Position numbers and translations under genes: made by a program. This document shows positions 1 to 9,200 of a stretch of DNA of 53,805 nt, in pieces. Position 1 is the first letter of the stretch; each line of letters opens with the position of its first letter. Source of the stretch: Clostridia bacterium (GTDB taxonomy: Bacteria; Bacillota; Clostridia; Oscillospirales; CAG-272); assembly GCA_017625065.1 (NCBI GenBank), contig JAGALS010000010.1:1-53805 (forward strand), in the 5' to 3' direction. The notes under the pieces were generated by a model, which saw nothing but the letters and a program-made list of their open reading frames with translations, was not told the origin of the DNA and ran no database searches.

Positions 1-51
1 ACGTCTCTTGTCTCTGCGTGCGCTGGAAACTTTTTTCTTCGGAACTGCCAT
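1..51 (-). CDS. rpmF: 50S ribosomal protein L32, partial (N-terminal 17 residues)
   Basis: The minus strand from position 51 reads ATG followed by codons for MAVPKKKVSSARRDKRR, the hallmark N-terminus of ribosomal protein L32; the rest lies beyond the window edge. A GGGGAGG ribosome binding site sits at about 60-66. L32 belongs to the large ribosomal subunit. The gene directly upstream is yceD/DUF177, the classic rpmF partner, which supports the call. An exact consensus promoter at 97-125 lies in the gap and overlaps the end of yceD, so rpmF can be transcribed separately. Confidence 0.93.
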   Translation of the reverse strand, partial: MAVPKKKVSSARRDKRR

Positions 52-96
52 TTACCTACACCTCCCCTTGGGTTTGTGTTAAACACATCGTTATTT

Positions 97-125
97 ATTA
101 TACTATTATTTTTGCTCTTTGTCAA
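97..125 (-). promoter_or_regulatory. Sigma-A-type promoter for rpmF
   Basis: On the minus strand, TTGACA (120-125) and TATAAT (97-102) are separated by exactly 17 bases. The -35 box lies inside the 3' end of yceD. Confidence 0.85.
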
Positions 126-621
126 GCCAATTTTTTAAGACTGCCAAACGCGGGTCGATCTCCTTTTCGGGACATCCGCAATCTCCGTCCTTTTTCGGCT
201 TACCGCACTTCGGGCAAAGCCCGGGGCAATCCTCATCGCAAAGCAGCCGCATCGGGAAGCAAACAAGCAGCTCCTCACGCAATGCCTCGTCCACGTCAAG
301 CTTGCCGTCTCGGATCATTGCATAGGAATCTTCGTTTTCCTCCAACTGCTCTTCGGTGATCGTCCCTTCCGCAGCCACGGTGCGTTCGAATTCAAGCGTA
401 AACACACCCTCGACCGCATCCAGGCAACGGGCACACTGTCCGCGATAGGGCAACTTCGCCGTCAGATACAGACGCATATAGCCCGCATCATCGGTAATAT
501 ACCCTTCAACCTTGGCGTTTTCGGGAAAGACCACGTCGAGGATCGGTTCAGGCGTGAGCTCGTATGCGATCTCCATGCGGGTGATCTCACCGCGCAGCAT
601 CGGACCCATATTCAAGATCAC
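106..621 (-). CDS. yceD: YceD/DUF177 family protein
   Basis: 171-residue DUF177 (YceD) protein. Members sit beside rpmF in most bacteria and have been linked to 23S rRNA accumulation in plants and E. coli; the molecular role is unsettled. Seen here: a start resembling the family (VILNMGPMLRGE), the paired cysteines of QCARCLD near residue 65, and a C-terminal Cys cluster (CDEDCPGLCPKCGK, then CGCP) that may bind zinc. The GTG at 621 is preferred because GGGGGAGGTG lies 9 bases upstream; an upstream alternative start at 675 would add 18 residues unlike the family. It is expressed from an exact consensus promoter at 678-706 and is cotranscribed with or read into rpmF. Confidence 0.9.
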   Translation of the reverse strand: MILNMGPMLRGEITRMEIAYELTPEPILDVVFPENAKVEGYITDDAGYMRLYLTAKLPYRGQCARCLDAVEGVFTLEFERTVAAEGTITEEQLEENEDSYAMIRDGKLDVDEALREELLVCFPMRLLCDEDCPGLCPKCGKPKKDGDCGCPEKEIDPRLAVLKNWLDKEQK

Positions 622-677
622 GGCTTTGCACCTCCCCCAGCGATCGAAAATCGCGTTGCGAAAAAGCAACACCAAAT

Positions 678-706
678 ATTATAAACAATTCACCCGTTCT
701 TGTCAA
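678..706 (-). promoter_or_regulatory. Promoter for yceD, overlapped by an inverted repeat
   Basis: TTGACA (701-706) and TATAAT (678-683) on the minus strand with a 17-base spacer. The -35 box is inside the inverted repeat CTTGTCAA-N6-TTGACAAG (699-720), which could be an operator or a weak terminator; no U-tract follows it on the minus strand. Confidence 0.8.
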
Positions 707-738
707 GAGATTTTGACAAGATTTTTATAATATTTATA

Positions 739-3213
739 TTATTGCATTATGTACGTGCCCGCGCCAAGCTCAAAGATCGCCTTTCCTCCCACTATTTTAC
801 CGAAAAGCTGCTCCACCTCAAGCTTTTGATGATTGATCACCACATAATCGTGACCGTTCAGCAACGGGAATTCCACACGCGCACTCGTTCCCGTCGGAAT
901 GGTGAACGAATAGGTAAACAATCCTTCGCGGAAATCCCAAGCGCTCTCGATGTGCCCTGCGACGGAATCATAATGTGCCTTGACGTAGGTAATGGGCTTC
1001 TGCCCTGCGGGCAGCTCATCTTCCTTTCTGGTATCGGGACGGGGCGAGAGGACAAAATGCTTGAAGCCGGGTGCATCGGGGTCAACAGCGATGCCTGCCA
1101 TTGCGGCATACATCCATTCCACAACAGCACCGTATGCGTAGTGATTAAAGGAATTCATAGAAACCTTACCGAATCCCTTTTCCTTGGTGTAGGAATTCCA
1201 GCGCTCCCAAACGGTGGTCGCTCCCTGACGAACACTATACAGCCAAGAAGGATCGCGCGTTTGAAGCAGCAGCGAATACGCCAGACCGTCAAGCCCGACC
1301 TCGGAGAGCGTTTGATTCAGAATGCCCGTTCCAACGAAGCCCGTTGCCAGCGTATAATCGTTCTCTTTTATGCATTTTTCAAGCAAACGTATCACGTTTT
1401 CTCGTACATCGCCATCGACCAATCCAAAGCGAAGTGCCAACAGGCAAGCGGTCTGGCTGATCACATTTAACGTGCCATCCTCGACGTATGTGGCAATAAA
1501 TTCCACCTTGAGCTTTTCAAACAGTTCTGCATAATGGGCGGCGCGATCGGTCTTTTTGATAGCACTCGCCATTTTGCTCATCAGCTGCGCGTCATAGGCG
1601 TAATATGCAAGGCATATGTATTCCTTCGGTGTATTCTCGTATGCAAGCCAATCGCCATAACGCCTGACGGGACCGCCGATCTCCGCGAGATGCTGCATGT
1701 AAAACTCCATTGAGTCAAAATGCTCCGCAAGCGTTTCAAGATCATTATACTTCAAGTAGAGCGTGTAAGGCACGATAATACCCGCATCTGCCCATGCGCA
1801 AGCACTGTGCTGCCTCCCCGCCGAAATCCCATCCATGGCGGGCCAAATATCATAGTATCCGGGCGAGAGGCGCTGGCTGTCGCGCCCGTCACCGAGCCAC
1901 TTTTTCAAAAAGCCGCGCGCATTGGCATTATACGTGCCCGCGCCGCAAAAGATCTGCGTATCGCCCGTCCACCCAAGACGCTCGTCACGCTGTGGGCAGT
2001 CGGTGGGAACCGAAAAATAATTGCAGCGTTGCCCCCACAAAACGTTTTCAAACAGTCGATTGACCTCGGGATCGCTGGTTTCAACATGACCCGTCTCCTT
2101 CATGTCGGTGCTGAGGAAAACACCCTTGACCGCGAGGATCTCGATATCGGCGTCCGCCGAAATGCAAAAATATCGGAATCCAAAGAAGGAATGTGTGGGT
2201 TCATAAGTCTCGACATCTTTTCCTGCGGCAATATAAACGGCACGGGCAAGCGCAGATCGGTAATTTTCCATGTAGATGCTGCCTTTGGGACCGTCGTTTC
2301 CGCGGCTGCGATCGCCGCTATCGTTCAAAAGCTCCGCGACCTTGATCTCGATCCGCGCGCGACGGGGTGCCTTGACCGTGAGCTTCGGGCGTCCCACGAT
2401 CTCCTGACCGAAGTCCAAGATCAAGCTTTCACCCTTGCGTAAAAGGGTTGCCTCGCACCCGTCTCCCAAGCGGGTAAAATCGGGCACGATCTCGCCAAAG
2501 TCCGTACCGTTATCGCGGATATTGGAATATTGCACCGCGCTGATGGGGGTTCGGTTCAAGTGCGGACGTACGCGAACCGGCTCGCCGACGTGGGGCACGA
2601 TCGCGGGCACAGCTCCTTCATAAATCGCAGCCTTGCTCCAAAAATAACCCTCAGGAAAGGTGTGCGCGTCGGGCATTGTAGCGTCGCGGTATTCGCCGTC
2701 CCAGATGTCAGCAAACAGGATCTGTCCACCGACAACGGTCTCCCAGCTTTCATCGGTGACAATAGAGTCGATGCAAGCTCCCTTTTCATCAAAAAATGCA
2801 ATTTCCGCGGCAAAGGCTGATACATTAAAGCCGTAAGTACCGTAAGAAATACGACCGCCCCACCATCCACTCGAAACGGCTGCCGTCAAAACACTTTCCT
2901 TCACGCAAATGTCGGTAACGTCATACTCAAATTCAAACACGCGGCAGTGATAATCCGTCCAACCGGGACGCATTTCCTCGTCACCGACGGGCTTGCCGTT
3001 GACATACAGATCAAACACACCAAGGGCGGTCGCAGTTACGGTGACCTTCGCACAATGTTCGGGTAGATCGAAATCACGACGGAACAGAGAAAGCCCTTCT
3101 CCGGGTTGGATCGTGTGCTCGTAGTGATCAAGAATGTAGCCTGGCGCCCAAGGATGATCTTTGGCTTCATTTTTAGCCGAGGGGTTATAAATAAATTTGA
3201 CTTTTTCGTTCAT
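739..3213 (-). CDS. Alpha-L-rhamnosidase, glycoside hydrolase family 78
   Basis: 824-residue GH78 enzyme predicted to release terminal L-rhamnose from plant glycosides or polysaccharides by inversion. The order is N-terminal beta domains (VNGKPVGDEEMRPGWTDY near 70-90 is typical of Bac_rhamnosid_N), an (alpha/alpha)6 barrel holding the signature DCPQRDERLGWTGDTQ near residues 405-420 and the later acidic motif TTVWERWNSY, then a C-terminal beta domain. No signal peptide is visible, so it is likely cytoplasmic and would act on imported oligosaccharides or glycosides. ATG at 3213 has GGAGGG upstream; a TAAAAT -10 lies further up without a good -35, which hints at an activator. There is no transporter beside it. 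Confidence 0.92.
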   Translation of the reverse strand: MNEKVKFIYNPSAKNEAKDHPWAPGYILDHYEHTIQPGEGLSLFRRDFDLPEHCAKVTVTATALGVFDLYVNGKPVGDEEMRPGWTDYHCRVFEFEYDVTDICVKESVLTAAVSSGWWGGRISYGTYGFNVSAFAAEIAFFDEKGACIDSIVTDESWETVVGGQILFADIWDGEYRDATMPDAHTFPEGYFWSKAAIYEGAVPAIVPHVGEPVRVRPHLNRTPISAVQYSNIRDNGTDFGEIVPDFTRLGDGCEATLLRKGESLILDFGQEIVGRPKLTVKAPRRARIEIKVAELLNDSGDRSRGNDGPKGSIYMENYRSALARAVYIAAGKDVETYEPTHSFFGFRYFCISADADIEILAVKGVFLSTDMKETGHVETSDPEVNRLFENVLWGQRCNYFSVPTDCPQRDERLGWTGDTQIFCGAGTYNANARGFLKKWLGDGRDSQRLSPGYYDIWPAMDGISAGRQHSACAWADAGIIVPYTLYLKYNDLETLAEHFDSMEFYMQHLAEIGGPVRRYGDWLAYENTPKEYICLAYYAYDAQLMSKMASAIKKTDRAAHYAELFEKLKVEFIATYVEDGTLNVISQTACLLALRFGLVDGDVRENVIRLLEKCIKENDYTLATGFVGTGILNQTLSEVGLDGLAYSLLLQTRDPSWLYSVRQGATTVWERWNSYTKEKGFGKVSMNSFNHYAYGAVVEWMYAAMAGIAVDPDAPGFKHFVLSPRPDTRKEDELPAGQKPITYVKAHYDSVAGHIESAWDFREGLFTYSFTIPTGTSARVEFPLLNGHDYVVINHQKLEVEQLFGKIVGGKAIFELGAGTYIMQ

Positions 3214-3315
3214 AAGAGCACCCTCCTATTCATATATTTTTATTTTAACATAATTTAATTTCTTAGACTACGCTTGATTTTAAGAAAAAAAGCACTTATT
3301 TTTGCATCATTTTAC

Positions 3316-3344
3316 TTGCTCATTACAAAAAAATATGGTAAAAT
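3316..3344 (+). promoter_or_regulatory. Promoter for nnrD
   Basis: TTGCTC (3316-3321) and TAAAAT (3339-3344) with a 17-base spacer, 32 bases before the chosen start of the next gene. Confidence 0.55.
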
Positions 3345-3375
3345 AAAACGTAAGTCTTTGAAAGGAACGCAAACT

Positions 3376-4866
3376 ATGGAACAACTGCTCACCGCGACAC
3401 AGATGCGTGCCGCCGACGAGGCAACAATTCAATCGGGAATTTCGTCAAGAGAACTGATGGAGCGCGCCGCACGGGCTGCTCTGTCCGTGTTGGAAGAAAG
3501 CTTCGACACATTGCTTGTGCTTTTTCTGTGCGGCAGCGGTAACAACGGTGGCGACGGGCTTGCAATGGCACGCTTTTTTGCCGAAAAAGGCGGGAAGGCT
3601 CGCGTTATTTATCTCGGAAAGCTGACCGCGGCAGGATCGCCAGACACTGACTGTATGAGTGAGGAATGCAGAAGGCAATTTTCGCTGCTTCCCTCTTTTG
3701 TTGAAGTTTGTACCGATCTGAAAACAGACGGTGCCACCGCCGCCGTCGATGCTATTTTCGGCATAGGTCTTGCTCGCCCCATTGAAGGACGAGCCGCCGA
3801 AGCGATCAACGCTTTGCGCGCTACCGCAGTTCCCGTTCTCGCTTTGGATATTCCGTCGGGCATTCACGCAGATACGGGCACGGTACTTGGCACAGCTCTC
3901 CCAGCAAAACAAACAGTTGCCATCTCCGCTAAAAAATGGGGCCATATGCTTTACCCCGGCGCTTCATTTTGCGGTGAGATCACGGTTGCTGAGATTGGTA
4001 TTTGTGCCGAAAATTGCAGCGGTTATATAGTGCAAAAATCCGATATTCTCACCCTGCCGCCACGCCCTGCGCGCGCACACAAGGGTACCTTTGGTCGCGT
4101 GCTTGTTATTGGTGGGTCCGTTGGTATGAGCGGCGCAGGCTTTCTTGCCGCAAAAGCCGCGATGCGCGCAGGTGCGGGCTTAGTTGAAATTTTTGCACCA
4201 ACAGAAAACAGGATCATTTATCAAACGCAGCTGCCCGAAGCGCTGCTGACGCTTTATGATCCCGATCAATTCGATGAAAGCCTTTTGCTCTCTGCCCTTT
4301 CACGCACCGATGCCGTAGCGATCGGTATGGGACTATCGCAAAGCGAAACCGCCCGCCGCATGGTTACCTGCGCACTTGCAAATGCAAGAGTTCCCCTGAT
4401 CGTTGATGCGGACGGATTGAATTTAATGGCAGGCGACCCTTATCTGCTTGCGCTTTGCTATGGAAGAACAGACCCAACTATACTCACACCGCATCTTGGT
4501 GAGATGAGCCGCCTTTCCGGGCACGCAATCGCAGAATTAACGGCAAATTTGCCCTATTATGCTCTTTCATTTGCCAAGAGCAGCGGTACAGTGCTTGTAA
4601 TGAAGGATGCGCGCACCGTCATTTCAAACGGCGAAAAGCTGTTTTTGAATCCTTACGGCAACAGCGGTATGGCGACCGGTGGTAGTGGCGACGTATTGGC
4701 TGGCGTGATTGCCTCCTTTACGGCACAAGGTGCCGCCCCTATTGATGCCGCAAGGCTTGGTGTTTTAGCACACGCATTGGCAGGAGATGCAGCCGCAGAC
4801 ACTTACGGCAACCGCGGAATGATCGCCGGCGATATCATCGAAATGCTTTGCAAGGTTTTGACTTGA
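3376..4866 (+). CDS. nnrD: Bifunctional NAD(P)H-hydrate epimerase / ADP-dependent NAD(P)H-hydrate dehydratase
   Basis: 496-residue fusion that repairs hydrated NADH and NADPH. The N-terminal YjeF_N epimerase (about 1-205) carries CGSGNNGGDGL and ALDIPSGIHADTG; it interconverts the R and S hydrates. The C-terminal ribokinase-like dehydratase (about 225-495) has KGTFGRVLVIGGS, VDADGLNL, TPHLGEM and the terminal GGSGDVLAG motif, and dehydrates the S form with ADP. The ATG at 3376 has AAAGGAA 9 bases upstream and starts with the family-like MEQLLTATQMRAADE; an upstream in-frame start would add 34 non-conserved residues overlapping the promoter. It is monocistronic here. Confidence 0.95.
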   Translation: MEQLLTATQMRAADEATIQSGISSRELMERAARAALSVLEESFDTLLVLFLCGSGNNGGDGLAMARFFAEKGGKARVIYLGKLTAAGSPDTDCMSEECRRQFSLLPSFVEVCTDLKTDGATAAVDAIFGIGLARPIEGRAAEAINALRATAVPVLALDIPSGIHADTGTVLGTALPAKQTVAISAKKWGHMLYPGASFCGEITVAEIGICAENCSGYIVQKSDILTLPPRPARAHKGTFGRVLVIGGSVGMSGAGFLAAKAAMRAGAGLVEIFAPTENRIIYQTQLPEALLTLYDPDQFDESLLLSALSRTDAVAIGMGLSQSETARRMVTCALANARVPLIVDADGLNLMAGDPYLLALCYGRTDPTILTPHLGEMSRLSGHAIAELTANLPYYALSFAKSSGTVLVMKDARTVISNGEKLFLNPYGNSGMATGGSGDVLAGVIASFTAQGAAPIDAARLGVLAHALAGDAAADTYGNRGMIAGDIIEMLCKVLT

Positions 4867-5044
4867 ATCCGCCTCAAAAACAACCAGTTCCAAATTATTT
4901 TGCAAATATTCCAATTTTTATTTTGATTTTTACATTTTTAATATTTTAAAATGACATTTTTTTGATTTTTTAAAAAGATTGTGTCAAATTATAAAGATAA
5001 CAGCCCCTTGATGCCTCCTCAAGCATCAAAGAGTTGTTTTCTTT
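4867..5044. other. AT-rich intergenic region between convergent genes
   Basis: Mostly T-runs. One weak hairpin, TTGATGC/GCATCAA (5008-5014 with 5023-5029), is followed on the plus strand by T-rich sequence and may end nnrD transcription. No gene is seen. Confidence 0.4.
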
Positions 5045-5524
5045 TTACGCCTTCAAACAGTCCTTCAGCTTCTGATAAAGTGCGCGGTAAGCAACCTCAT
5101 CTTTTGCCTCAAACAGTATCGCGTTTTCTTTGTCCACGTAATAAAACCGTGTTTCTTCAAAATACAATATGACCGTTTTATTCGTGTCACTTCGCACCTT
5201 CAAATTCATCGTCATTGTTCCGCCGGGCATTTTTTGAACACCTTCGCTGCGATAGCCGTCTTCAGAGAGCTGATTCAGTTCTCTCTTGATCTCAAGCAAG
5301 CTGTCTTCTGAAAGAAGGATTTCCTTTCCTTTGTTTCCTAAAACCTCTCCCGTTTCAAAAAGAGGATCTCTCACTGACATCTGCACAGAAGACACAGCCG
5401 CCGCAAGCATCTTATCCATTTTGTTTTTGTGAGAGACGATGGGCATCAAGGTACAAAGCAATACGATCAGTACCGCAAGCGCGATGATCCCACCACCGAT
5501 CAAATAGATCTTTTTATTTTTCAT
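5045..5524 (-). CDS. Membrane-anchored protein of unknown function
   Basis: 159 residues if started at the ATG of MKNKKIYLIGG. One N-terminal hydrophobic segment (about 6-28) would anchor an external domain of roughly 125 residues with alternating beta and helix and no cysteine motif. The C-terminal part (TVILYFEETRFYYVD) reads like a small beta sheet. I do not recognise a family. It lies 61 bases downstream of the GerA-family gene on the same strand, so it may be cotranscribed and could be a spore-membrane partner, but nothing in the sequence proves this. The upstream extension to 5584 lacks hydrophobic logic and a good ribosome site. Confidence 0.7.
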   Translation of the reverse strand: MKNKKIYLIGGGIIALAVLIVLLCTLMPIVSHKNKMDKMLAAAVSSVQMSVRDPLFETGEVLGNKGKEILLSEDSLLEIKRELNQLSEDGYRSEGVQKMPGGTMTMNLKVRSDTNKTVILYFEETRFYYVDKENAILFEAKDEVAYRALYQKLKDCLKA

Positions 5525-5585
5525 ATGGCCACGCTTTCTTTCAAAATCTAACATAATCATAGCAAAAGCACGGCAAAATGTCAAG

Positions 5586-6980
5586 TCAATGGCGTTTTTT
5601 ACGGCGCACCAAAAGAGAAAGCAGGGTCTTGCCCGAAAACGGGATCAAGGGGTACAGATAGCTATGGCCGCCGTTGACAGTCCGATTGGTTGCGATCAAG
5701 GCAAAGATTAAGATCACACCCACCAAAAAGCCCCAAAAATTAAAGAAGGCAGTCAGCGTGAGCAGCAAAATGCGCATAAATTTCAACGCATATCCAAGCT
5801 CAAAGCTGGTCTGCGTAAAGTTTGCAATGGCAACAAATGCCATATATAAGATGACTTCCGGGATAAGCCACCCGACATCCACCGCAAATTCACCAAGGAT
5901 CAAGCCTCCCACCACGGAAAGCGAGTTTGCCAGCATATCAGGGGTGTTCATAGATGCCATTCGAAGGCCGTCTATCACAAATTCGGCAAGCAAAAGCTGC
6001 AAATAGATCGGCAACGTGCCACGCTCGGCAGGTAATGCAAAGGCAAGCCATTGCGGAACCATATCGGGATTTAAAACACCAAGAAACCAAAGCGGCGTTA
6101 AAAACAGTGTCAGCCAAAACACGGCGTGACGCACAAGTCGTAAATACGTGCCCGTCAGCGGTGGCAAATAGAAGTCATTCGTTTCCTGTAAGAAGGTAAA
6201 GATCGAGGTCGGCAGGATCATTGCAGAGGGTGAGTTATCCAACAGCACGATCACACTGCCTTCAAGCAAATGCGCGGCGGCAGTATCGGGACGCTCGGTA
6301 TAGCGGATCTTTGGAAAAGGATTATACCAACGCGACCCGATCAGCGCCTCAGCGAGCGATTCGTGTCCCATCGTCACCGCGTCAGTTTTCAGCAAGCTTA
6401 GCTTATCCGTAATATATTTTACAAGCTTTGGATCGGCGCGGTCAGACATATATGCCACGACCACGTCGCTTTTTGAGCTTTTTCCAACGGTTTGATATTC
6501 CATCGTCAGTGTCGCATCACGAATGCGGCGGCGGATCAGCGCAGTGTTAAAGATCAGCGTTTCGACAAAGCCGTCACGCGCACCGCGCATCACGCGGTCG
6601 TTTTCGGGCTCGGCGGTCTCGCGCGCGGGATAAGTCCGTGCATCAATGATCATCCCACTTGTTCCAAAGGTCGTACCCAGCATCAAAGTGGCGCCCGATA
6701 GCACCATTTGCAGCATCGTTTCTTCGTTATCCGTGATGTCGCATTCGACATATGGCATATTTTCTTCAAGAAAGGCGATGGCATCCTTTGGCATCTTTTT
6801 GAGCGAGAGCAGATAGATGAACAGCTTTTGCATCGCGCCGTCCTTGATCAACCCGTCAATATAAAAGAGTGTCACCTCGCCATCGCCGACCTTGAGCACC
6901 TTTTTGAGCACATCGAAATTCTTGTTCACACGAAGCTTTTCTGTAAAGCGATTTACATTTTCCGTATAGATTTCCGTCAT
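5586..6980 (-). CDS. GerA / SpoVAF family spore germination protein
   Basis: 464 residues, close to the size of GerAA and SpoVAF. The N-terminal soluble region (about 1-270) contains RRRIRDATLTMEYQTVGKSSKSDVVVAYM and LLDNSPSAMILPT, both typical of the family's N-terminal domains; the C-terminal third holds about five membrane segments, with PEVILYMAFVAIANFTQTSFELGYALK between them. Such proteins sit in the inner spore membrane and form nutrient-gated germinant receptors (A subunit) or accompany the SpoVA dipicolinate channel. No GerB or GerC partner is adjacent, and the PEVILY region recalls SpoVAF, so an SpoVAF-like role is at least as likely. The start has a GCAGGAGGCG ribosome site. Confidence 0.85.
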   Translation of the reverse strand: MTEIYTENVNRFTEKLRVNKNFDVLKKVLKVGDGEVTLFYIDGLIKDGAMQKLFIYLLSLKKMPKDAIAFLEENMPYVECDITDNEETMLQMVLSGATLMLGTTFGTSGMIIDARTYPARETAEPENDRVMRGARDGFVETLIFNTALIRRRIRDATLTMEYQTVGKSSKSDVVVAYMSDRADPKLVKYITDKLSLLKTDAVTMGHESLAEALIGSRWYNPFPKIRYTERPDTAAAHLLEGSVIVLLDNSPSAMILPTSIFTFLQETNDFYLPPLTGTYLRLVRHAVFWLTLFLTPLWFLGVLNPDMVPQWLAFALPAERGTLPIYLQLLLAEFVIDGLRMASMNTPDMLANSLSVVGGLILGEFAVDVGWLIPEVILYMAFVAIANFTQTSFELGYALKFMRILLLTLTAFFNFWGFLVGVILIFALIATNRTVNGGHSYLYPLIPFSGKTLLSLLVRRKKRH

Positions 6981-7075
6981 TGGAAGTATCGCGCCTCCTG
7001 CATATTAATTGCTTAAATTTTTCCCAAAAACAGCAAAAAATATGTAGACGTATCACGATTTTCTTGACAAAGCAA

Positions 7076-7113
7076 AAAACAAGGGCAGAAGGAGACTTCC
7101 TTGTGCCCTTGCT
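7076..7113 (-). terminator. Rho-independent terminator of the alpha/beta hydrolase gene
   Basis: CAAGGGCA (7080-7087) pairs with TGCCCTTG (7104-7111), with a second inner AAGGA/TCCTT stem; on the minus strand it is followed by TTTTTTG. T-rich on both sides, so it may act in both directions. Confidence 0.8.
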
Positions 7114-7115
7114 TT

Positions 7116-7745
7116 TTATTTGGAATGACTAAACAGCCAATCAAGTAATTCTTGGTTATATGCGTGGATCCAGACGTTATGTCCAACGCCATCCATTCTT
7201 GTATATTTCACATTGCCGCCGACGGATCTGAGCTTTGCCACCATTTCGTCAGACTGTGTAGGAGAGACCGCATTATCACACGCGCCGTGAAATGCCCATA
7301 TCGGTGTGTTTTTCAAAACGGGTGCGTTCCAAGCCATACCGCCACCGCAAACAGGTGCGATCGCGGCAAAGAGATCGGGGCGCGCCATTGCTGTAAACCA
7401 CGTACCGTAACCGCCCATACTGAGTCCTGTCAAATAAACTCTGTTGGGATCAATGTCATACTCTTCGATCAGCTGACCGATAAAAGTGATGATCGACTCC
7501 ACTCTCGCCGCCCAAAAGCTTCCTTTTTGACATTGCGGCATTATAAAAATACAAGGGATCTCCTTATCGGCGATGAACTTCGAAAAGCCGTGAACATCGA
7601 CAAGGGAAAGTGCCTCTTGCCCGTTTCCGCGCTCTCCCGCGCCGTGAAGCTGAATGATGAGTGGCAAGCCGCCCTTTTTGTCTGTTGGTGCATACTCAAC
7701 AAAAGGAAAAAGCCATTTTTCCTCTCTGTGTTCTGTTCTTATCAT
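7116..7745 (-). CDS. Alpha/beta hydrolase (carboxylesterase / predicted peptidase)
   Basis: 209-residue alpha/beta hydrolase of the COG4099 / dienelactone-hydrolase-like type. It shows an oxyanion-region LPLIIQLHGAGERG, the nucleophile elbow GLSMGGYGTW, a probable acid Asp in IWAFHGACDNAV and the catalytic His in DGVGHNVW. No signal peptide, so cytoplasmic. Related enzymes hydrolyse acyl or feruloyl esters; the substrate is not deducible. The start is the ATG at 7745 with GGAGG 5 bases upstream; the longer TTG start at 7757 would place the ribosome site inside the gene. Confidence 0.85.
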   Translation of the reverse strand: MIRTEHREEKWLFPFVEYAPTDKKGGLPLIIQLHGAGERGNGQEALSLVDVHGFSKFIADKEIPCIFIMPQCQKGSFWAARVESIITFIGQLIEEYDIDPNRVYLTGLSMGGYGTWFTAMARPDLFAAIAPVCGGGMAWNAPVLKNTPIWAFHGACDNAVSPTQSDEMVAKLRSVGGNVKYTRMDGVGHNVWIHAYNQELLDWLFSHSK

Positions 7746-7808
7746 ATCGTCCTCCAAAGCTATATGGTTTTTATTTTAACACAAATATTGATATACGTAC
7801 CACGTTTT

Positions 7809-9050
7809 TCATTCAATGATGAGATATTCGGGAATACCGTTTCTGTATTTCGGCATCGCCTCACCTACAATAAGAGGCAGCAGATAGCGCGCACATTCAT
7901 CGGTCACATTGTTGCCGCGATCGTTGATAAATTCGGCAGGAACCGCCTTGATCTGATTGGCGATCTTAGAAACATCACTGTGCTCCACGTGATAAACATA
8001 GGGCTCAGTGCTATCGCGCACAATGGTCATCATTTGGCGTGTTACACCCTCGGATGCCGCCTTCACTGCGGCTCTGCCTACGCAGACGGACTCGGCAAGG
8101 TCGGTGGCAGAGGCAATGTGGGACGCGCAACGCTGCGGAAGGTTTAATTCAATCGAGCGCACCTTGCATCCGATCTCCGCCTTGACGGCATATTCCAAAG
8201 CCTTGCCCGTACCCGACAGCTGCTTGTGTCCAAACGCATCGGTCGAGGCAACGCCAAAGCCTTCGCAAACATAAGTACCATCGGCAAAGCGGATGCCCTC
8301 GGAAACAGCAATCACGACGTTGGGATGCTTCTTCAGCGCAACACGAACATCCTCGAAAAACTCCTCCTTGTTAAAATGGCGCTCAGGCAAATAGATCAAA
8401 TCGGGAGCGATACCGTTGATGACACGGCTGATGCCCGCCGCAGCGGTCAGCCACCCTGCATCACGTCCCATAATCTCCACAATAGTAACAGCGGGAATGG
8501 TATAAACGGCACAGTCGCGGATGATCTCCTGCAAAGTAACCGCTATGTATTTTGCCGCAGAACCAAATCCGGGCGTGTGATCGGTCACGACCAAGTCATT
8601 GTCGATGGTCTTGGGCACGCCCATAATGCACATATCGTAATCTTGCTCTTTGGTATAGGCAGAAAGCTTTGCCACGGTATCCATCGAATCATTTCCGCCG
8701 ATGTAGAAGAAGTAGCGGATATCGTATTTTTTAAAAATGGCAAGCAGCTTTTCGTAAAACGCATCGTCCTCGTGAAGCTTCGGAAGCTTTTTGCGACAAG
8801 AGCCAAGTGCGGCGGCAGGAGTATGCTCCAACGCCTCAATCTTTTCTTCACTGTCAAAGAAAGCGGTCAGGTCCACCAAGCGCTCTTGAAGTAGCCCTTC
8901 CACGCCATTTTTCATACCGTATAGGGTCTTAATGGCTCCATCGCCCACATTTTCCTTGACACCGCGAATGACCCCCGCAAGTGTTGCGTTGATAGCGGCA
9001 GTGGGTCCACCCGATTGACCGACAACAGCATTTCCAATCAATTTTTTCAT
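7809..9050 (-). CDS. pfp: Pyrophosphate-dependent 6-phosphofructokinase
   Basis: 413 residues, the size of short-type PPi-PFKs. It phosphorylates fructose 6-phosphate to fructose 1,6-bisphosphate, reversibly with pyrophosphate. GQSGGPTAAIN (11-21) begins the phosphate-donor site, GGNDS (118-122) replaces the ATP-type GGDGS, and PKTIDND (146-152) has Lys147 where ATP enzymes have Gly; these two changes mark pyrophosphate use. EIMGRDAGW follows near 205. GGGAGG precedes the ATG and a near-consensus promoter lies at 9081-9109. No glycolytic neighbours. An ATP-using variant of the same subfamily cannot be ruled out from sequence alone. Confidence 0.9.
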   Translation of the reverse strand: MKKLIGNAVVGQSGGPTAAINATLAGVIRGVKENVGDGAIKTLYGMKNGVEGLLQERLVDLTAFFDSEEKIEALEHTPAAALGSCRKKLPKLHEDDAFYEKLLAIFKKYDIRYFFYIGGNDSMDTVAKLSAYTKEQDYDMCIMGVPKTIDNDLVVTDHTPGFGSAAKYIAVTLQEIIRDCAVYTIPAVTIVEIMGRDAGWLTAAAGISRVINGIAPDLIYLPERHFNKEEFFEDVRVALKKHPNVVIAVSEGIRFADGTYVCEGFGVASTDAFGHKQLSGTGKALEYAVKAEIGCKVRSIELNLPQRCASHIASATDLAESVCVGRAAVKAASEGVTRQMMTIVRDSTEPYVYHVEHSDVSKIANQIKAVPAEFINDRGNNVTDECARYLLPLIVGEAMPKYRNGIPEYLIIE

Positions 9051-9080
9051 TGAAAGCCTCCCAAAAGTTGGATTTATTTT

Positions 9081-9109
9081 AGTATATCAAAATTCTCTGT
9101 CTGTGTCAA
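9081..9109 (-). promoter_or_regulatory. Promoter for the phosphofructokinase gene
   Basis: TTGACA (9104-9109), 17 bases, TATACT (9081-9086) on the minus strand. Confidence 0.8.
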
Positions 9110-9200
9110 GAAAAATGCCCTTGTTTTCGATATTTTATCTCGTCTTTCTCGGTGATTCGGGACAAGCGGCGCAACATATAGTAGTGTCGGAGGTGATTTT

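Noticed and set aside
7746-7757. Longer TTG start of the alpha/beta hydrolase
   Set aside because: The GGAGG site lies inside that extension and is well placed for the ATG at 7745.
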